DNA of 64,000 nt from Pectinatus cerevisiiphilus (lineage in GTDB: Bacteria; Bacillota; Negativicutes; Selenomonadales; Selenomonadaceae): NCBI RefSeq assembly GCF_004341685.1, contig NZ_SMAA01000001.1:1-64000 (forward strand), in the 5' to 3' direction. Made by a program: the position numbers and the translations under genes. Every line of letters starts with the position of its first letter. The stretch's first letter is position 1. Positions 54,702-64,000 of the stretch are shown piece after piece. The notes below the pieces were generated by a model. It did not search any database and was not told the DNA's origin. It saw nothing but the letters and a program-made list of their open reading frames with translations.

Positions 54702-55661
54702 ATGGGCGAAAAGAATATTATAAATATAGCATTGGGGGTCGATAATAAATATTTTCCTTATGCTGGTATTTTAATGACTTCTATTTTGTTAAATTCATTG
54801 GGCAATAAGATAGTATTCCATGTAGCCATGAATGAAAAAATATCTGTTGCCAATGAAAAGAAAAAAGATTTTTTTAATAATTTGTATAAAAATGCACAGA
54901 TTAAAATATATGATCTAACGGCTGTTGTCGATGCGTTGCCCGAATTGTCCTTATATACGGATAAACGTTTTAATAAGGCGATATTGCTAAGAATTTTACT
55001 TCCAGAGGTCTTAGCCGATGATATAGAAAAGTTAATTTATCTGGATGCTGATATATTGTGCATTGGTGATATTAAAAAGTTATGGGATATGCAAATACCA
55101 AAAAAGTATATAATAGCCGCCAGTCAATACAAAAAAAGACATGGCCCTGAGCAGGTAAAAAGATTGGGTTTAAAAACTGATAAATATTTTAATTCCGGTG
55201 TTTTAGTAATAAATATGGCATTATGGAAAAGAAAAAATATAACAAAATTGATTACAGCCTGCTATAGTGAGTTTTATGAATTCTTTTTATTACCTGACCA
55301 GGATGCCATAAATGTAGTATTGCAGAATAATATATATGATCTTCCTTATAAATTTAATAGAATGCTGGCACCAAATGATCCAACTTTAGATTTTAGGGAG
55401 AAGGATGACATATTATTACATTTTGTAAATGAAGCTAAGCCTTGGTTAAAAGGAAATACGCCTGTAATGGAAAAATTGTATGAATTTTATGTTAATCAGT
55501 CAATATGGAATGATATGCAGTTTTTAGAACCGCAAACACCTGAACTGATGCTTCTCGCAGGAAGAAATTATGAGGAAAAGGGCGATTACGAAAATGCTGC
55601 CTATTATTACGGAAATGCGGCTAAGGAGTTAATGAAATTTTACATAAAAATGAATAAATAA
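54702..55661 (+). CDS. Glycosyltransferase family 8 protein
   Basis: 319 residues. GT8 fold: NIALGVDNKYFPYAGILMTSIL at the N-terminus, LIYLDADILCIGDI with the metal-binding DxD, NSGVLVINMALW, and DQDAINVVL. It transfers a sugar (usually glucose or galactose) from a nucleotide donor; in Gram-negative-type envelopes such enzymes often build LPS core. A TPR-like helix pair ends the protein (NYEEKGDYENAAYYYGNAA). It directly abuts remB, so it appears cotranscribed with recF-dciA-remB. Confidence 0.88.
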   Translation: MGEKNIINIALGVDNKYFPYAGILMTSILLNSLGNKIVFHVAMNEKISVANEKKKDFFNNLYKNAQIKIYDLTAVVDALPELSLYTDKRFNKAILLRILLPEVLADDIEKLIYLDADILCIGDIKKLWDMQIPKKYIIAASQYKKRHGPEQVKRLGLKTDKYFNSGVLVINMALWKRKNITKLITACYSEFYEFFLLPDQDAINVVLQNNIYDLPYKFNRMLAPNDPTLDFREKDDILLHFVNEAKPWLKGNTPVMEKLYEFYVNQSIWNDMQFLEPQTPELMLLAGRNYEEKGDYENAAYYYGNAAKELMKFYIKMNK

Positions 55662-55773
55662 AATTGATGTAAGAGAATATTCATATAGTCATTATTTATT
55701 TTTATATGAGGCTAAATTATTTTCTAATTTTATTTAATTGTGGTATAATAATAAAAAATAAGGCGGTGTAGAA

Positions 55774-56124
55774 ATGAAATATGCATTTGTGGTTGTATCC
55801 GTTGGTGAAAATGTGTTAAGTCTTTTAAAAACAAGCAAATGTGTGACTATTGTAAATGAAGGGTGCAGCGATGGGTTGGCCGCAATGTCTATTGTGCATA
55901 CAAAGGAAAAACTTGAAGAAAATATCACCCCAGGAGATACTCTTGAATGGGGTTCATTAAAGTTCAAGATAACCGACGTAGGCGCGGACGTTAATAAAAA
56001 TTTGGCGGATATTGGACACTGTACTATTTTATTCAATAGTAAAGCTTTTTTACCAGGGCAGATAACTGTCGAAGGATCGTATTTTCCCAGTTTTAATAAG
56101 GGTGAAACTGTGAAGATATACTGA
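55774..56124 (+). CDS. Glucitol/sorbitol-type PTS EIIA domain protein (orphan)
   Basis: 116 residues matching the EIIA-Gut family (SrlB): the phosphorylatable His is in SIVHTKEKL (His42), followed by GDTLEWGSLKFKITDVG and NLADIGHCTILF, with LPGQITVEGS near the end. It would normally accept phosphate from HPr for sorbitol uptake. No EIIB/EIIC partners are nearby, so it may be a regulatory or repurposed copy. GGCGGTG precedes the ATG. Confidence 0.85.
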   Translation: MKYAFVVVSVGENVLSLLKTSKCVTIVNEGCSDGLAAMSIVHTKEKLEENITPGDTLEWGSLKFKITDVGADVNKNLADIGHCTILFNSKAFLPGQITVEGSYFPSFNKGETVKIY

Positions 56125-56329
56125 TTGCTGTTTCATTTTTAGTCTTGGGCAAAGAATATTTTATTGTTTGCTGTGAAGCATTGTACAGCGGCAAATAATA
56201 AAGTATAATTTGATAAAGATTAAATATTTTAAGGCCGTTTTTATTTTTTTTGTGAAAATTTACAATATATTATATCTTGTAATTTTTTGCAGCGATACAG
56301 CATAAATTTTAATGGATTGGGGTGTTTAA

Positions 56330-57499
56330 ATGAATATTCATGAGTATCAAGGTAAAGAAATTCTTCGTTCCTATGGCGTATCTGTTCCTGAAGGTAAACC
56401 TGTATTTTCTGCCGAAGAAGCAGTAAAAGCTGCTAAGGACCTCGGAAAAGATGTAGTTGTTGTAAAAGCACAGATTCATGCTGGAGGACGAGGAAAAGCC
56501 GGTGGTGTAAAAATCGCCAAATCTATTGCAGAAGTAGAAAAATATGCAAAAGAACTTTTAGGAAAAGTTTTAGTAACTAAGCAGACAGGTCCTGAAGGTA
56601 AGAAAGTAAATCGCCTCTTAATAGAAGCTGGCTGCAAAATAGGCAGAGAATTATATTTAAGTTTCACAACTGACCGTAATACAGCTCAGACAGTTATGAT
56701 CGGTTCTGAAGCAGGCGGTATGGAAATAGAAGAAGTAGCCTCATCTACTCCAGATAAAATAATAAAAGAATATATAGATCCGTTTATTGGCCTTGCACCT
56801 TTCCAGGCACGTCGCATGGCTTTTAAATTAAACATTGAACCTGCTGTTGTCAATAAAGCAGCTGCTTTGATGATGGGATTGTATAAAGTATATGTAGATA
56901 AAGATTGTTCTCTTGCTGAAATAAATCCTTTGGTTATAACAGAAGATAAAAATGTAATGGCACTTGACGTAAAACTCAATTTTGATGACAGTGCTCTTTT
57001 CCGTCATCCTGATATCTCTGCATTACGTGATGAATCTGAAGAAGATCCAAAAGAAAGAGAAGCTGCTGCGTTAGGGCTCAATTATGTAAATTTAGGCGGC
57101 AATGTTGCATGCATGGTTAATGGTGCAGGACTTGCTATGGCTACAGTGGACATAATTAAACATTATGGCGGAGAACCAGCTAACTTCCTTGATGTAGGCG
57201 GACAGGGATCAGCAGAAGATGATGCCAAAGCATTTAAGATAATGACAGAAGATGGCCAGGCAAAAGGAATTTTTGTTAATATTTTCGGCGGCATAAACAA
57301 GTGCGATATAATTGCTGAAGGTATTATTGAAGCTAATAAAATGCTTAGTCTGAAAATTCCTATCGTCGTACGTTTGGATGGTACAAATGTAAAAGAAGGT
57401 CGGGAAATCTTAAAGAAAGCTAATATTCCTAATGTCATCATGGTCGAATCAATGACAGAAGGCGCGGAAAAAGTCGTCGAATTAGTTAAAAAAGCTTAA
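56330..57499 (+). CDS. sucC: Succinyl-CoA synthetase, beta subunit (ADP-forming)
   Basis: 389 residues. ATP-grasp N-terminal region ([37 protein letters not shown]), then the CoA-ligase domain ([44 protein letters not shown]). With SucD it interconverts succinyl-CoA and succinate with nucleotide synthesis; in propionate- or succinate-forming anaerobes it can run either way. GGGGTG precedes the ATG. sucD follows at 23 bp. Confidence 0.95.
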   Translation: MNIHEYQGKEILRSYGVSVPEGKPVFSAEEAVKAAKDLGKDVVVVKAQIHAGGRGKAGGVKIAKSIAEVEKYAKELLGKVLVTKQTGPEGKKVNRLLIEAGCKIGRELYLSFTTDRNTAQTVMIGSEAGGMEIEEVASSTPDKIIKEYIDPFIGLAPFQARRMAFKLNIEPAVVNKAAALMMGLYKVYVDKDCSLAEINPLVITEDKNVMALDVKLNFDDSALFRHPDISALRDESEEDPKEREAAALGLNYVNLGGNVACMVNGAGLAMATVDIIKHYGGEPANFLDVGGQGSAEDDAKAFKIMTEDGQAKGIFVNIFGGINKCDIIAEGIIEANKMLSLKIPIVVRLDGTNVKEGREILKKANIPNVIMVESMTEGAEKVVELVKKA

Positions 57500-57522
57500 T
57501 TGACAGAGGGGGGAATTTTTTA

Positions 57523-58425
57523 ATGGGAATTTTTATAAATAAAAATACTAAAGTTATAGTTCAAGGGATTACCGGAAAACAGGCTCTTTTTCATACGAAG
57601 AATATGCTCGCCTATGGAACTAAAATAGTAGGCGGTGTAACACCGGGAAAAGGTGGACAAACTGTAGAAGGTGTACCAGTATTTAATACTGTTGCAGAAG
57701 CAAAAGAAAAGACGGGAGTAAATGCTTCGGTTATTTTTGTGCCTGCTAAATTCGCATCAGATAGTATTCTGGAAGCTATAAACGCAGAATTAGACGTTGT
57801 AGTTTGTATAACAGAACATATTCCTGTTGCTGATATGGTAAAAGTTCGTCGTTATTTAAAAGGCAAAAAGACACGTATGATCGGACCTAACTGCCCAGGA
57901 ATAATGACTACTGATGAATGCAACATCGGTATTATCCCAGGTTCAATACACAAAAAAGGTCATGTTGGCATAATCTCCCGTTCAGGAACTTTGACTTATG
58001 AAGCTATGTATCAGATGAGCAATGCCGGTATCGGCCAGACTACTATTATTGGTATAGGCGGAGACCCTGTAAAAGGAACTGACTTCATCGATGTTTTGGA
58101 ATCCTTTAATAAAGATGACGAAACAGAAGCTGTACTGATGATCGGTGAAATCGGCGGAACTGCAGAAGAAGATGCTGCTAAATGGATAAAAGCCAATATG
58201 AAGAAACCTGTAGCTGCTTTCATAAGCGGTCGTCAGGCGCCTCCGGGCAAACGTATGGGCCATGCTGGAGCTATTATTTCAGGCGGTAAAGGTTCTGCTG
58301 CCGATAAAATAAAAGCTTTGAATGCTGCTGGAATTGAAGTTGCGGACACTGTTGCCCATATGGGTGAAACAATGGTCAAGACTTTGAAAAAAGCAGGAAT
58401 ATATGATAAATGTCACAATTGCTGA
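57523..58425 (+). CDS. sucD: Succinyl-CoA synthetase, alpha subunit
   Basis: 300 residues. CoA-binding Rossmann domain ([20 protein letters not shown]), [20 protein letters not shown], and the active-site His247 in [12 protein letters not shown], which carries phosphate during catalysis. GAGGGGGG precedes the ATG. Ends the sucCD operon, with a terminator 90 bp downstream. Confidence 0.96.
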   Translation: MGIFINKNTKVIVQGITGKQALFHTKNMLAYGTKIVGGVTPGKGGQTVEGVPVFNTVAEAKEKTGVNASVIFVPAKFASDSILEAINAELDVVVCITEHIPVADMVKVRRYLKGKKTRMIGPNCPGIMTTDECNIGIIPGSIHKKGHVGIISRSGTLTYEAMYQMSNAGIGQTTIIGIGGDPVKGTDFIDVLESFNKDDETEAVLMIGEIGGTAEEDAAKWIKANMKKPVAAFISGRQAPPGKRMGHAGAIISGGKGSAADKIKALNAAGIEVADTVAHMGETMVKTLKKAGIYDKCHNC

Positions 58426-58513
58426 TAGAAATATTTTTGTCAGTAGATAAATTTTAAATTAAAGAATTAGCACCTATGGTATACAGCGAATAGAAATAAC
58501 ATAATAACATACG

Positions 58514-58550
58514 AGACACGGTAGATAATTGCTTATTATTTATCGTGTCT
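58514..58550 (+). terminator. Terminator after sucD
   Basis: AGACACG (58514-58520) pairs with CGTGTCT (58544-58550), extended inward by GATAAT/ATTATT, then TTTTATTTT. Confidence 0.75.
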
Positions 58551-58720
58551 TTTATTTTATGGCTATATTATGATTTTGCAGCTCATTTATGATAAAATAG
58601 TAAAGTGAGTTTTTAGTTCAACGGATTTTCCGGTGAACTTTTAATTATGTTTAACCATATGGCTATAAAATATAGATTAGATACTTATTACAATAAGGGT
58701 TATATAAAAGGGAGATATTG

Positions 58721-60334
58721 ATGGAGCAACTGCATAATGAAATAAAAAAAAGGCGCACATTTGCTATAATATCACATCCAGATGCTGGTAAAACGACACT
58801 TACAGAAAAATTGCTTTTATATGGTGGGGCCATACATTTGGCTGGTTCTATAAAATCAAGAAAAGCACAAAGACATGCTGTGTCAGATTGGATGGAAATA
58901 GAAAAGCAGCGTGGTATATCTGTAACATCAAGTGTGCTGCAGTTTGACTATGCGGACTGTCGTATAAATATCTTAGATACTCCCGGGCATCAGGACTTCA
59001 GTGAAGATACTTATCGTACATTGATGGCAGTAGACAGCGCTGTAATGGTCATTGATGCTGCAAAAGGAATAGAAGCGCAGACGAAAAAGCTTTTTAAGGT
59101 ATGTAAACAGAGGAATATTCCTATATTTACTTTTGTCAACAAATTGGACAGATTTGGCAAGGCGCCGCTTGATTTAATGGCAGAAATTGAAAGTGTTTTG
59201 GGAATACGCGCTTATCCGATGAATTGGCCTATTGGTATAGATGGTCAATACCATGGTGTATATGACAGAAGAAAAAAACATGTAGAGCTTTTTTCGGCGG
59301 ATGATTCACATGGGCAAAAAGAACGTGAGTCTGCTATTTATTCTATGGACGATAAAGAAATAATAAATAGAATTGGCGAAAATGAATACCAAACGCTTTT
59401 AGGTGATATAGATCTTTTGGATGAAGCCGGGGAAGAATGGAATGATGAAAAAGTCTTTCATGGTGAATTGACGCCGATGTTTTTTGGTAGTGCTATGACG
59501 AATTTTGGCGTGAGAAATTTTTTGGAAGAATATCTGCGTCTGGCGCCGGCACCTCAACCACATGAATCGACAGCAGGCACTATAATGCCGGAGGATGAAA
59601 AGTTTTCGGCATTTGTCTTTAAAATCCAGGCAAATATGAATCCTGCGCATCATGATCGGTTAGCTTTTATTCGTATTTGTTCCGGTAAATTTGCACGTAA
59701 TATGCAGGTTTTCCATGTACAGGGAGATAAAATCATAAAACTTTCCCAACCGCAGCAGTTTTTAGCGCAGGACAGGCAGATAATAGACGAGGCTTATCCT
59801 GGAGATATAGTGGGACTGTTTGATCCGGGCATATTTGGTATAGGTGACACTATTTGCGATATTAAGAAGAAATTTAAGTTTGCTGATTTTCCAGTATTTC
59901 CACCGGAACGTTTTGCGCGGGTCGAAGCTAAGGATACAATGAAGCGTAAGCAATTTATAAAAGGAATAACGCAATTGACGCAAGAAGGGGCAGTCCAATT
60001 GTTTGAACAGCCCGGTACCGGTATGGAAAGTTACATAGTTGGCACAGTTGGCCAATTGCAGTTTGAGGTTTTGGAGTATCGTTTAAAAAATGAATACAAT
60101 GTTGATATAGTGATAACTATGCAGCCTTTTGAAGTGGCAAGATGGCTGGAATTTAGCAATGGGGCACCTGTAACTCCTGAGTCCTTGCATGGGGCAGATA
60201 GAGGCATGTTCGTTAAGGATATGAAGGGCAGGCCTGTCTTGTTAGTGAATAATGAATGGGCACTTGGCTGGATAACAGAAAATAATCCCGGACTGGTGCT
60301 GCATAATGTACCACCTGATAAAAAAGAAGCATAA
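58721..60334 (+). CDS. prfC: Peptide chain release factor 3
   Basis: 537 residues, close to E. coli RF3. GTPase domain with AIISHPDAGKTTLTEKLLLYGG, RGISVTSSVLQF, LDTPGHQDF and NKLDR, followed by the EF-G-like domains II and III (QLQFEVLEYRLKNEYNVD). It recycles RF1/RF2 after termination. The ATG at 58721 follows GGGAG; a TTG one codon upstream is less likely. Monocistronic. Confidence 0.95.
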   Translation: MEQLHNEIKKRRTFAIISHPDAGKTTLTEKLLLYGGAIHLAGSIKSRKAQRHAVSDWMEIEKQRGISVTSSVLQFDYADCRINILDTPGHQDFSEDTYRTLMAVDSAVMVIDAAKGIEAQTKKLFKVCKQRNIPIFTFVNKLDRFGKAPLDLMAEIESVLGIRAYPMNWPIGIDGQYHGVYDRRKKHVELFSADDSHGQKERESAIYSMDDKEIINRIGENEYQTLLGDIDLLDEAGEEWNDEKVFHGELTPMFFGSAMTNFGVRNFLEEYLRLAPAPQPHESTAGTIMPEDEKFSAFVFKIQANMNPAHHDRLAFIRICSGKFARNMQVFHVQGDKIIKLSQPQQFLAQDRQIIDEAYPGDIVGLFDPGIFGIGDTICDIKKKFKFADFPVFPPERFARVEAKDTMKRKQFIKGITQLTQEGAVQLFEQPGTGMESYIVGTVGQLQFEVLEYRLKNEYNVDIVITMQPFEVARWLEFSNGAPVTPESLHGADRGMFVKDMKGRPVLLVNNEWALGWITENNPGLVLHNVPPDKKEA

Positions 60335-60359
60335 ATACTATATCATTATATAAAACTTA

Positions 60360-60402
60360 AAAGAAGTCACTGCACATTGACGAAATGCGCAGTGACTTCT
60401 TT
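60360..60402. terminator. Bidirectional terminator between prfC and the ThrE-like gene
   Basis: A perfect 14-bp stem (60360-60373 with 60389-60402), extended by CAT/ATG, with A and T runs on either side. Confidence 0.9.
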
Positions 60403-60445
60403 AGGTTTTTGTAGAAAGATATTAATAAATTGCGTACCATACTTT

Positions 60446-61786
60446 TTATAGTAAATTGGTGTCAAAAGTAGTATTATTCCTTTTTTGTAAAAGAACCATA
60501 TATTTTTTCTTTTTTCTGCGGGCAAGGTATTTTCTGGCAAAGATATGGGGAATAGCTACGCCTATCGCTATTGCCAATATAGTAAGGCTGGCAATGACAC
60601 CGCTTTGGAATACTTGAATGAGCGATGTTGTATCGAGGTCATTTATATTTATTAAGCCGAACATTAGTCGGTACATGAATACACCAGGTATCATGGGAAT
60701 AACAGAGGGGAGTGTTATGACATGCATTGGTGTATGGACATAGTGCACAGCTTTTATAGCTATGAAACTAACCACCATGGCACCGGCGAAGGAACCGGCA
60801 GCCAACCCCATATTTAAATCGAAATTTATAAAGTTTCTGGTGCATACGGAGATCACACCGCCCAATGCAACCACCCATAAAAGGCGGCGGGGAACATTAA
60901 AAATAGTAGAAAAACCGATTGAAGCGATCGCGGCAGCTATGCTGTAAATAAAATAAGAGCTGTCAGGGCGAGTACTCAATGTTGTGAAGTCCTTTACCTG
61001 GCAAAGTTTTATGGCGAGTACGATACCAAAGCTCATACTGCCTACCATCAGTATAGTGTTTACCGCCCGTGTTATGCCAGAAACAATGTAGTTGTCCAGC
61101 AGGTCATCAACAGAATTGATTAAGGGGATACCAGGCACGATGAATAGGGCACAGGCTAAAAGGGGATGCCACGGGGTGGCTGAACCGGGAATAAAATGAG
61201 TCATATAGGCTAAAATAGTTGCTGCAAAGGAAGAAATAGCTATAGATGCATAAGCATTTATGTCTAATTTGTTGCAGTAAGTGCGGATTATAAAACCTAT
61301 GGAAGCGCATATAGCAGTATAAAAAAAGGCGAGCCAGTCACAGCCAAATAATTTGCAGAAGCCGCCGCAGGCAAGTCCGGCACCTATAGCAATGAAGCAG
61401 CTTGTATATTGTTTTTTTAAGGTAAGGATTTTATTTAGTTTATTTTCATATTGGTCTAAAGTATAATCTTTTTCTATTGCCCGCCAGGAAAGTTTGCTTA
61501 TGGCGGAAATCTTAGACATATTAATGCCATGCCTGATACATTTTTGGAACTTCGTTATTGAATGGTTGCCGTCACTTATATTAATCATAATAGTGGTGTA
61601 GGTGATGTGAATATGCAGCATTTCAGCTGTTATGCCCATGAAAGCAGCTACTCTTTTCATCGTCCTTGTTATGCGGTTTGTGTCAGCAGCATTTTCCATA
61701 AGTATTTGACCCGTTTTTAAAATGAGGAGAAGTTTTCTGCCAATTTCAAAATACGGATCTTTCATATATACTTGATTATTATCCAT
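60446..61786 (-). CDS. ThrE-type threonine/serine exporter (fused two-domain)
   Basis: 446 residues from an ATG at 61786 (AAAGGA upstream). The first part is the DUF1212 (ThrE) domain: a soluble stretch with AAFMGITAEMLHIHITYTTIMI, then five helices. The second is the ThrE_2/DUF3815 domain with IPMIPGVFMYRLMFGL. Many bacteria keep these as two genes; here they are one protein, as in Corynebacterium ThrE. It probably exports threonine or serine. Divergent from a LysR gene, which is the likely regulator. Confidence 0.85.
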   Translation of the reverse strand: MDNNQVYMKDPYFEIGRKLLLILKTGQILMENAADTNRITRTMKRVAAFMGITAEMLHIHITYTTIMINISDGNHSITKFQKCIRHGINMSKISAISKLSWRAIEKDYTLDQYENKLNKILTLKKQYTSCFIAIGAGLACGGFCKLFGCDWLAFFYTAICASIGFIIRTYCNKLDINAYASIAISSFAATILAYMTHFIPGSATPWHPLLACALFIVPGIPLINSVDDLLDNYIVSGITRAVNTILMVGSMSFGIVLAIKLCQVKDFTTLSTRPDSSYFIYSIAAAIASIGFSTIFNVPRRLLWVVALGGVISVCTRNFINFDLNMGLAAGSFAGAMVVSFIAIKAVHYVHTPMHVITLPSVIPMIPGVFMYRLMFGLININDLDTTSLIQVFQSGVIASLTILAIAIGVAIPHIFARKYLARRKKKKYMVLLQKRNNTTFDTNLL

Positions 61787-61805
61787 AAATATCATATCCT
61801 TTAAT

Positions 61806-62018
61806 ATGTATAGTGTATACATAATGTAAAGCTGAATTAAAAAAGTGTCAAATGTTAATAGAAAATCTTATCTATTCCATAAAGTAATAAATAAAATTTT
61901 CTGGAAAAATAAACATAAAAAAGCTATAATTTATATATAATATAAATTTTTAGCATATTTACTTAGCTGAGGTTATTACTATGTAAGGATTAATCTATGC
62001 AAAAATATCATAGATTAA
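61806..62018. promoter_or_regulatory. Inverted repeats in the divergent ThrE-like/LysR region
   Basis: ATGTATA/TATACAT (61806-61822, 3-base centre) lies just upstream of the exporter start. TTAATCTATG/CATAGATTAA (61990-61999 with 62009-62018) lies just before the LysR Shine-Dalgarno. LysR regulators commonly bind such sites in divergent promoters; neither has the exact T-N11-A core. Confidence 0.4.
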
Positions 62019-62035
62019 ATAATAAGGAGATATAA

Positions 62036-62911
62036 ATGGAGCTTCAACAATTGGAATATTTTTTATCAATAGCGCATATTGGAAATTTTACAAAGGCTGC
62101 TAAGGCTGTATCGATAACCCAATCAGCATTGAGCCGGTCGATAATACGCTTAGAAAAAGAATTAGGTGTGCAGTTACTAAACCGTAATACTAAAGAAGTG
62201 ACACTTACCAGGTATGGAGAAATGCTTTTAACACACGCTGAACGCATCGTAAAGGAAGAAACGGCAGCGAAGATGGAAATAGATAAACCTGATAAGCAGA
62301 TAATAAACCTGTCTTTTCTCCATTCTTTAGGAAGTTATATAGTACCGCGCCTTATTAGTAGTTTTCGGCAAACGCATCCAAGCTGCAAATTTAAACTAAA
62401 CCAAGATAACTCCACTGTCCTTACAGAACTGCTCGTAAAGGGAAAGACTGATCTATGTATATGCTCAAATCTTTTGATGAATGAAACGATTGGCTGGCTC
62501 CCCTTATGCTCGGAAGAATTATTTGTGATAGTGCCCCTTAACCATCCTCTTGCTAAAAAAGACAGCGTAAATCTGCAGGACATTGCCGATGAGTCTTTTA
62601 TAACTTTAAAACCCTTTTATGGTTTGCGCCTTTTGGCAAACCAGCTTTTTGATATGACTGGTGTCACACCGCATATTGAATTTGAGGGAGATGAGATAGT
62701 TACCGTAGCCAATTTAGTTGCTGCTGACCTTGGTGTGTCGCTCATACCGAAAATTCCGGGAATGGATCGCTTGAATTTAAAATTTTTACACTTATCGTCA
62801 CCGCATTGCCGCAGAACTATTGGCATAGCATGGGATACAAGTAAAATGCTTTCTCCTTTGGTTTATGAATTCCAGAAGTTTGCACTTGACAGTTTTGCTG
62901 ATGAACGGTAA
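62036..62911 (+). CDS. LysR-family transcriptional regulator
   Basis: 291 residues. N-terminal winged helix (MELQQLEYFLSIAHIGNFTKAAKAV, SITQSALSRSIIRLEKELG), then a periplasmic-binding-protein-like effector domain (PRLISSFRQTHP). AAGGAGA precedes the ATG. Its effector is unknown. Divergent from the ThrE-like exporter gene and upstream of an EamA transporter, either of which could be its target. Confidence 0.92.
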   Translation: MELQQLEYFLSIAHIGNFTKAAKAVSITQSALSRSIIRLEKELGVQLLNRNTKEVTLTRYGEMLLTHAERIVKEETAAKMEIDKPDKQIINLSFLHSLGSYIVPRLISSFRQTHPSCKFKLNQDNSTVLTELLVKGKTDLCICSNLLMNETIGWLPLCSEELFVIVPLNHPLAKKDSVNLQDIADESFITLKPFYGLRLLANQLFDMTGVTPHIEFEGDEIVTVANLVAADLGVSLIPKIPGMDRLNLKFLHLSSPHCRRTIGIAWDTSKMLSPLVYEFQKFALDSFADER

Positions 62912-62972
62912 AATTCGAGTTTATTGATTTTATATATCTGGTATGTTAAAATTTTGTTTATAGTAGATAATC

Positions 62973-63002
62973 AAGGTCGCAGTTATGATATACTGCGACC
63001 TT
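62973..63002 (+). terminator. Terminator after the LysR gene
   Basis: AAGGTCGCAGT (62973-62983) pairs with ACTGCGACCTT (62992-63002), followed by TGTTATTG. It separates the LysR and EamA genes. Confidence 0.75.
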
Positions 63003-63038
63003 TGTTATTGGCGTGAATGTTTTTTATAGTTAAGTGAG

Positions 63039-63929
63039 ATGAACAAATTGTTTAATAGAGGACTAGTTTTTGCCATGGGAGCTGCTCTGGCATTCAGTAT
63101 AATGAATATGCTAGTAAAAGAGCTTAGCTTTTCAATGGGCAGTGGGGAAATTGTTTTCGGTAGAAGTATTATTGGTATAATAATATTATTACTAATAATG
63201 AAGAAGTTCAATATAAAGTTTTCTAATAGGGATATTTCGGCTTTGGTTTTTCGTGGCGCGGCTGGTGGCCTTAGTATGTTTTTGATTTTTATAGCTATTT
63301 CCGGTATGCATTTGGGAGATGTGGCTATACTTCAGCAGTTATCAGCAATTTTTGTTCTTTTTTTATCAGCAGTTTGGCTTAAGGAAAAAATACCTGCAAA
63401 AGCGATTCCACCGCTTGTGGTAATAATACTAGGAACGGTTTTACTACTTCGGCCGTGGGAATACAATTCTTTTTCAATATATGCAGTGTTCGCTATTATG
63501 GCAGCATTTTTAGCGGCAATGGCATACGTTACGATTAATAGGCTGTTTAAAAATGGTGGACATAATTCATGGGAAATTGTTTTTTATTTTCTCCTTTGCA
63601 GTACGTTTATAGGTATGGCTGCCATGCTGAAAAATTTCCATTATCCTAATAACCATGAAATGATTTTACTAGTGGCAATAGGTCTATTTTCTCTTTTAGC
63701 GCAAGCTTTGATGACACAGGCATATGGTCTGACAAGTGCCGTATTCGTAAGTTTTGTGCTATATCTTGGTGTCTTTTTCAATGCTTTGTGGGGATATTTG
63801 TTCTTTGATGAAATCATGCATGCATTGTCAATAACAGGAGGGGTATTGATAATAGGTGGTTCAATACTTCTAACGATAACAAAGAATAAGCTTCGTAAAA
63901 AAAGAATAGATGTTATAAAGAAAGAATGA
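63039..63929 (+). CDS. EamA/DMT-family transporter
   Basis: 296 residues with ten hydrophobic helices in two EamA repeats (first repeat about 5-130, second 145-285). Conserved patterns include GAALAFSIMNMLVKEL, ALSFSA-like GDVAILQQLSAIFVLFLSAVWLKEKI and the repeat LYLGVFFNALWGYLFFDEIM. DMT proteins export amino acids, nucleotides or other metabolites; the substrate is unknown. The SD is weak (AGTGAG close to the ATG). The last residues are Lys/Arg-rich, ending in the cytoplasm. Confidence 0.88.
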   Translation: MNKLFNRGLVFAMGAALAFSIMNMLVKELSFSMGSGEIVFGRSIIGIIILLLIMKKFNIKFSNRDISALVFRGAAGGLSMFLIFIAISGMHLGDVAILQQLSAIFVLFLSAVWLKEKIPAKAIPPLVVIILGTVLLLRPWEYNSFSIYAVFAIMAAFLAAMAYVTINRLFKNGGHNSWEIVFYFLLCSTFIGMAAMLKNFHYPNNHEMILLVAIGLFSLLAQALMTQAYGLTSAVFVSFVLYLGVFFNALWGYLFFDEIMHALSITGGVLIIGGSILLTITKNKLRKKRIDVIKKE

Positions 63930-63968
63930 ATTTCGTAAAGAAAGTAGCACTTGAGAAAGGCTGTTTTT

Positions 63969-64000
63969 ATGAATAAGGGAAAAAATAAAATTTTAGCGGG
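63969..64000 (+). CDS. Start of a further gene (partial)
   Basis: ATG at 63969 preceded by GAGAAAGG at a normal spacing, open to the window edge, beginning MNKGKNKILA. Too short to identify. It follows the EamA gene by 39 bp on the same strand. Confidence 0.5.
   Translation, partial: MNKGKNKILA

Noticed and set aside
1-64000. CRISPR arrays, tRNA or rRNA genes, prophage
   Set aside because: No regular spaced repeats, no tRNA T-arm consensus in a foldable context, no rRNA; the encapsulin has the HK97 fold but no phage neighbours.

Overview
The window looks like the replication-origin region of a low-GC Firmicute. The most likely class is Negativicutes (Selenomonadales, for example a Pectinatus- or Megamonas-like anaerobe). 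This rests on the AT-rich composition and A/G-rich Shine-Dalgarno sites, the block rpmH-rnpA-yidD-yidC-jag-mnmE-mnmG-rsmG facing away from dnaA-dnaN-recF, a methionine synthase with a detached activation domain, a stand-alone AICAR transformylase, desulfoferrodoxin, a cyclopropane fatty acid synthase and a ferritin-loaded encapsulin. The class is an inference from gene content; there is no rRNA to check it. I saw no tRNA, rRNA or CRISPR array.

Layout. 1-0.5 kb: tail of an IS30-type transposase followed by a long palindrome. 0.5-5.7 kb: an MFS exporter, then an M20 amidohydrolase joined to a methionine-type ABC importer (metNIQ). 5.9-9.9 kb: PEP synthase, a CcpN-like repressor and the PEP synthase regulatory kinase/phosphorylase, a gluconeogenic control unit with a pair of phased operator-like palindromes. 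10-13.7 kb: sodium:solute symporter and transketolase (both minus). 13.9-16.9 kb: a probable small RNA gene, an MpsC/DUF2294-like protein and a chemoreceptor. 17-22.2 kb (minus): a Ugp-like carbohydrate/glycerol-phosphate ABC operon with a TIM-barrel epimerase and what looks like a Pho box. 22.3-32.1 kb: a redox, oxygen and iron neighbourhood with nitroreductases, ferredoxin, MarR and Fur regulators, a Cache chemoreceptor, glutathione peroxidase, desulfoferrodoxin, encapsulin plus EncFtn cargo, a small coiled-coil ORF with an ATT start, and Cfa.

32.7-41.3 kb: a DUF4446 protein, parB-parA with two parS sites, split methionine synthase, a divergent PfkA-like protein and AICAR transformylase. 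41.3-41.6 kb: a gene-free convergent gap dense in DnaA boxes. 41.7-49.1 kb (minus): secreted protein, rsmG, mnmG, mnmE, jag, yidC, yidD, rnpA, rpmH. 49.1-51.2 kb: oriC, in two parts flanking dnaA; the dnaA-dnaN gap has a B. subtilis-like unwinding region. 51.2-64 kb: dnaN, recF, a zinc-ribbon DciA-like protein, remB-like, GT8 glycosyltransferase, a sorbitol-type EIIA, sucCD, prfC, ThrE-type exporter, LysR regulator, EamA exporter and the start of one further gene.

The most unusual points are the third DnaA-box cluster 8 kb from dnaA, the encapsulin/desulfoferrodoxin operon with the ATT-start ORF upstream, the PfkA paralogue that has lost canonical catalytic and sugar-phosphate-binding residues, the three-operator MarR/ferredoxin switch, the Pho-box-like repeat in front of the Ugp-like operon, and an unassigned ~208-nt RNA gene.
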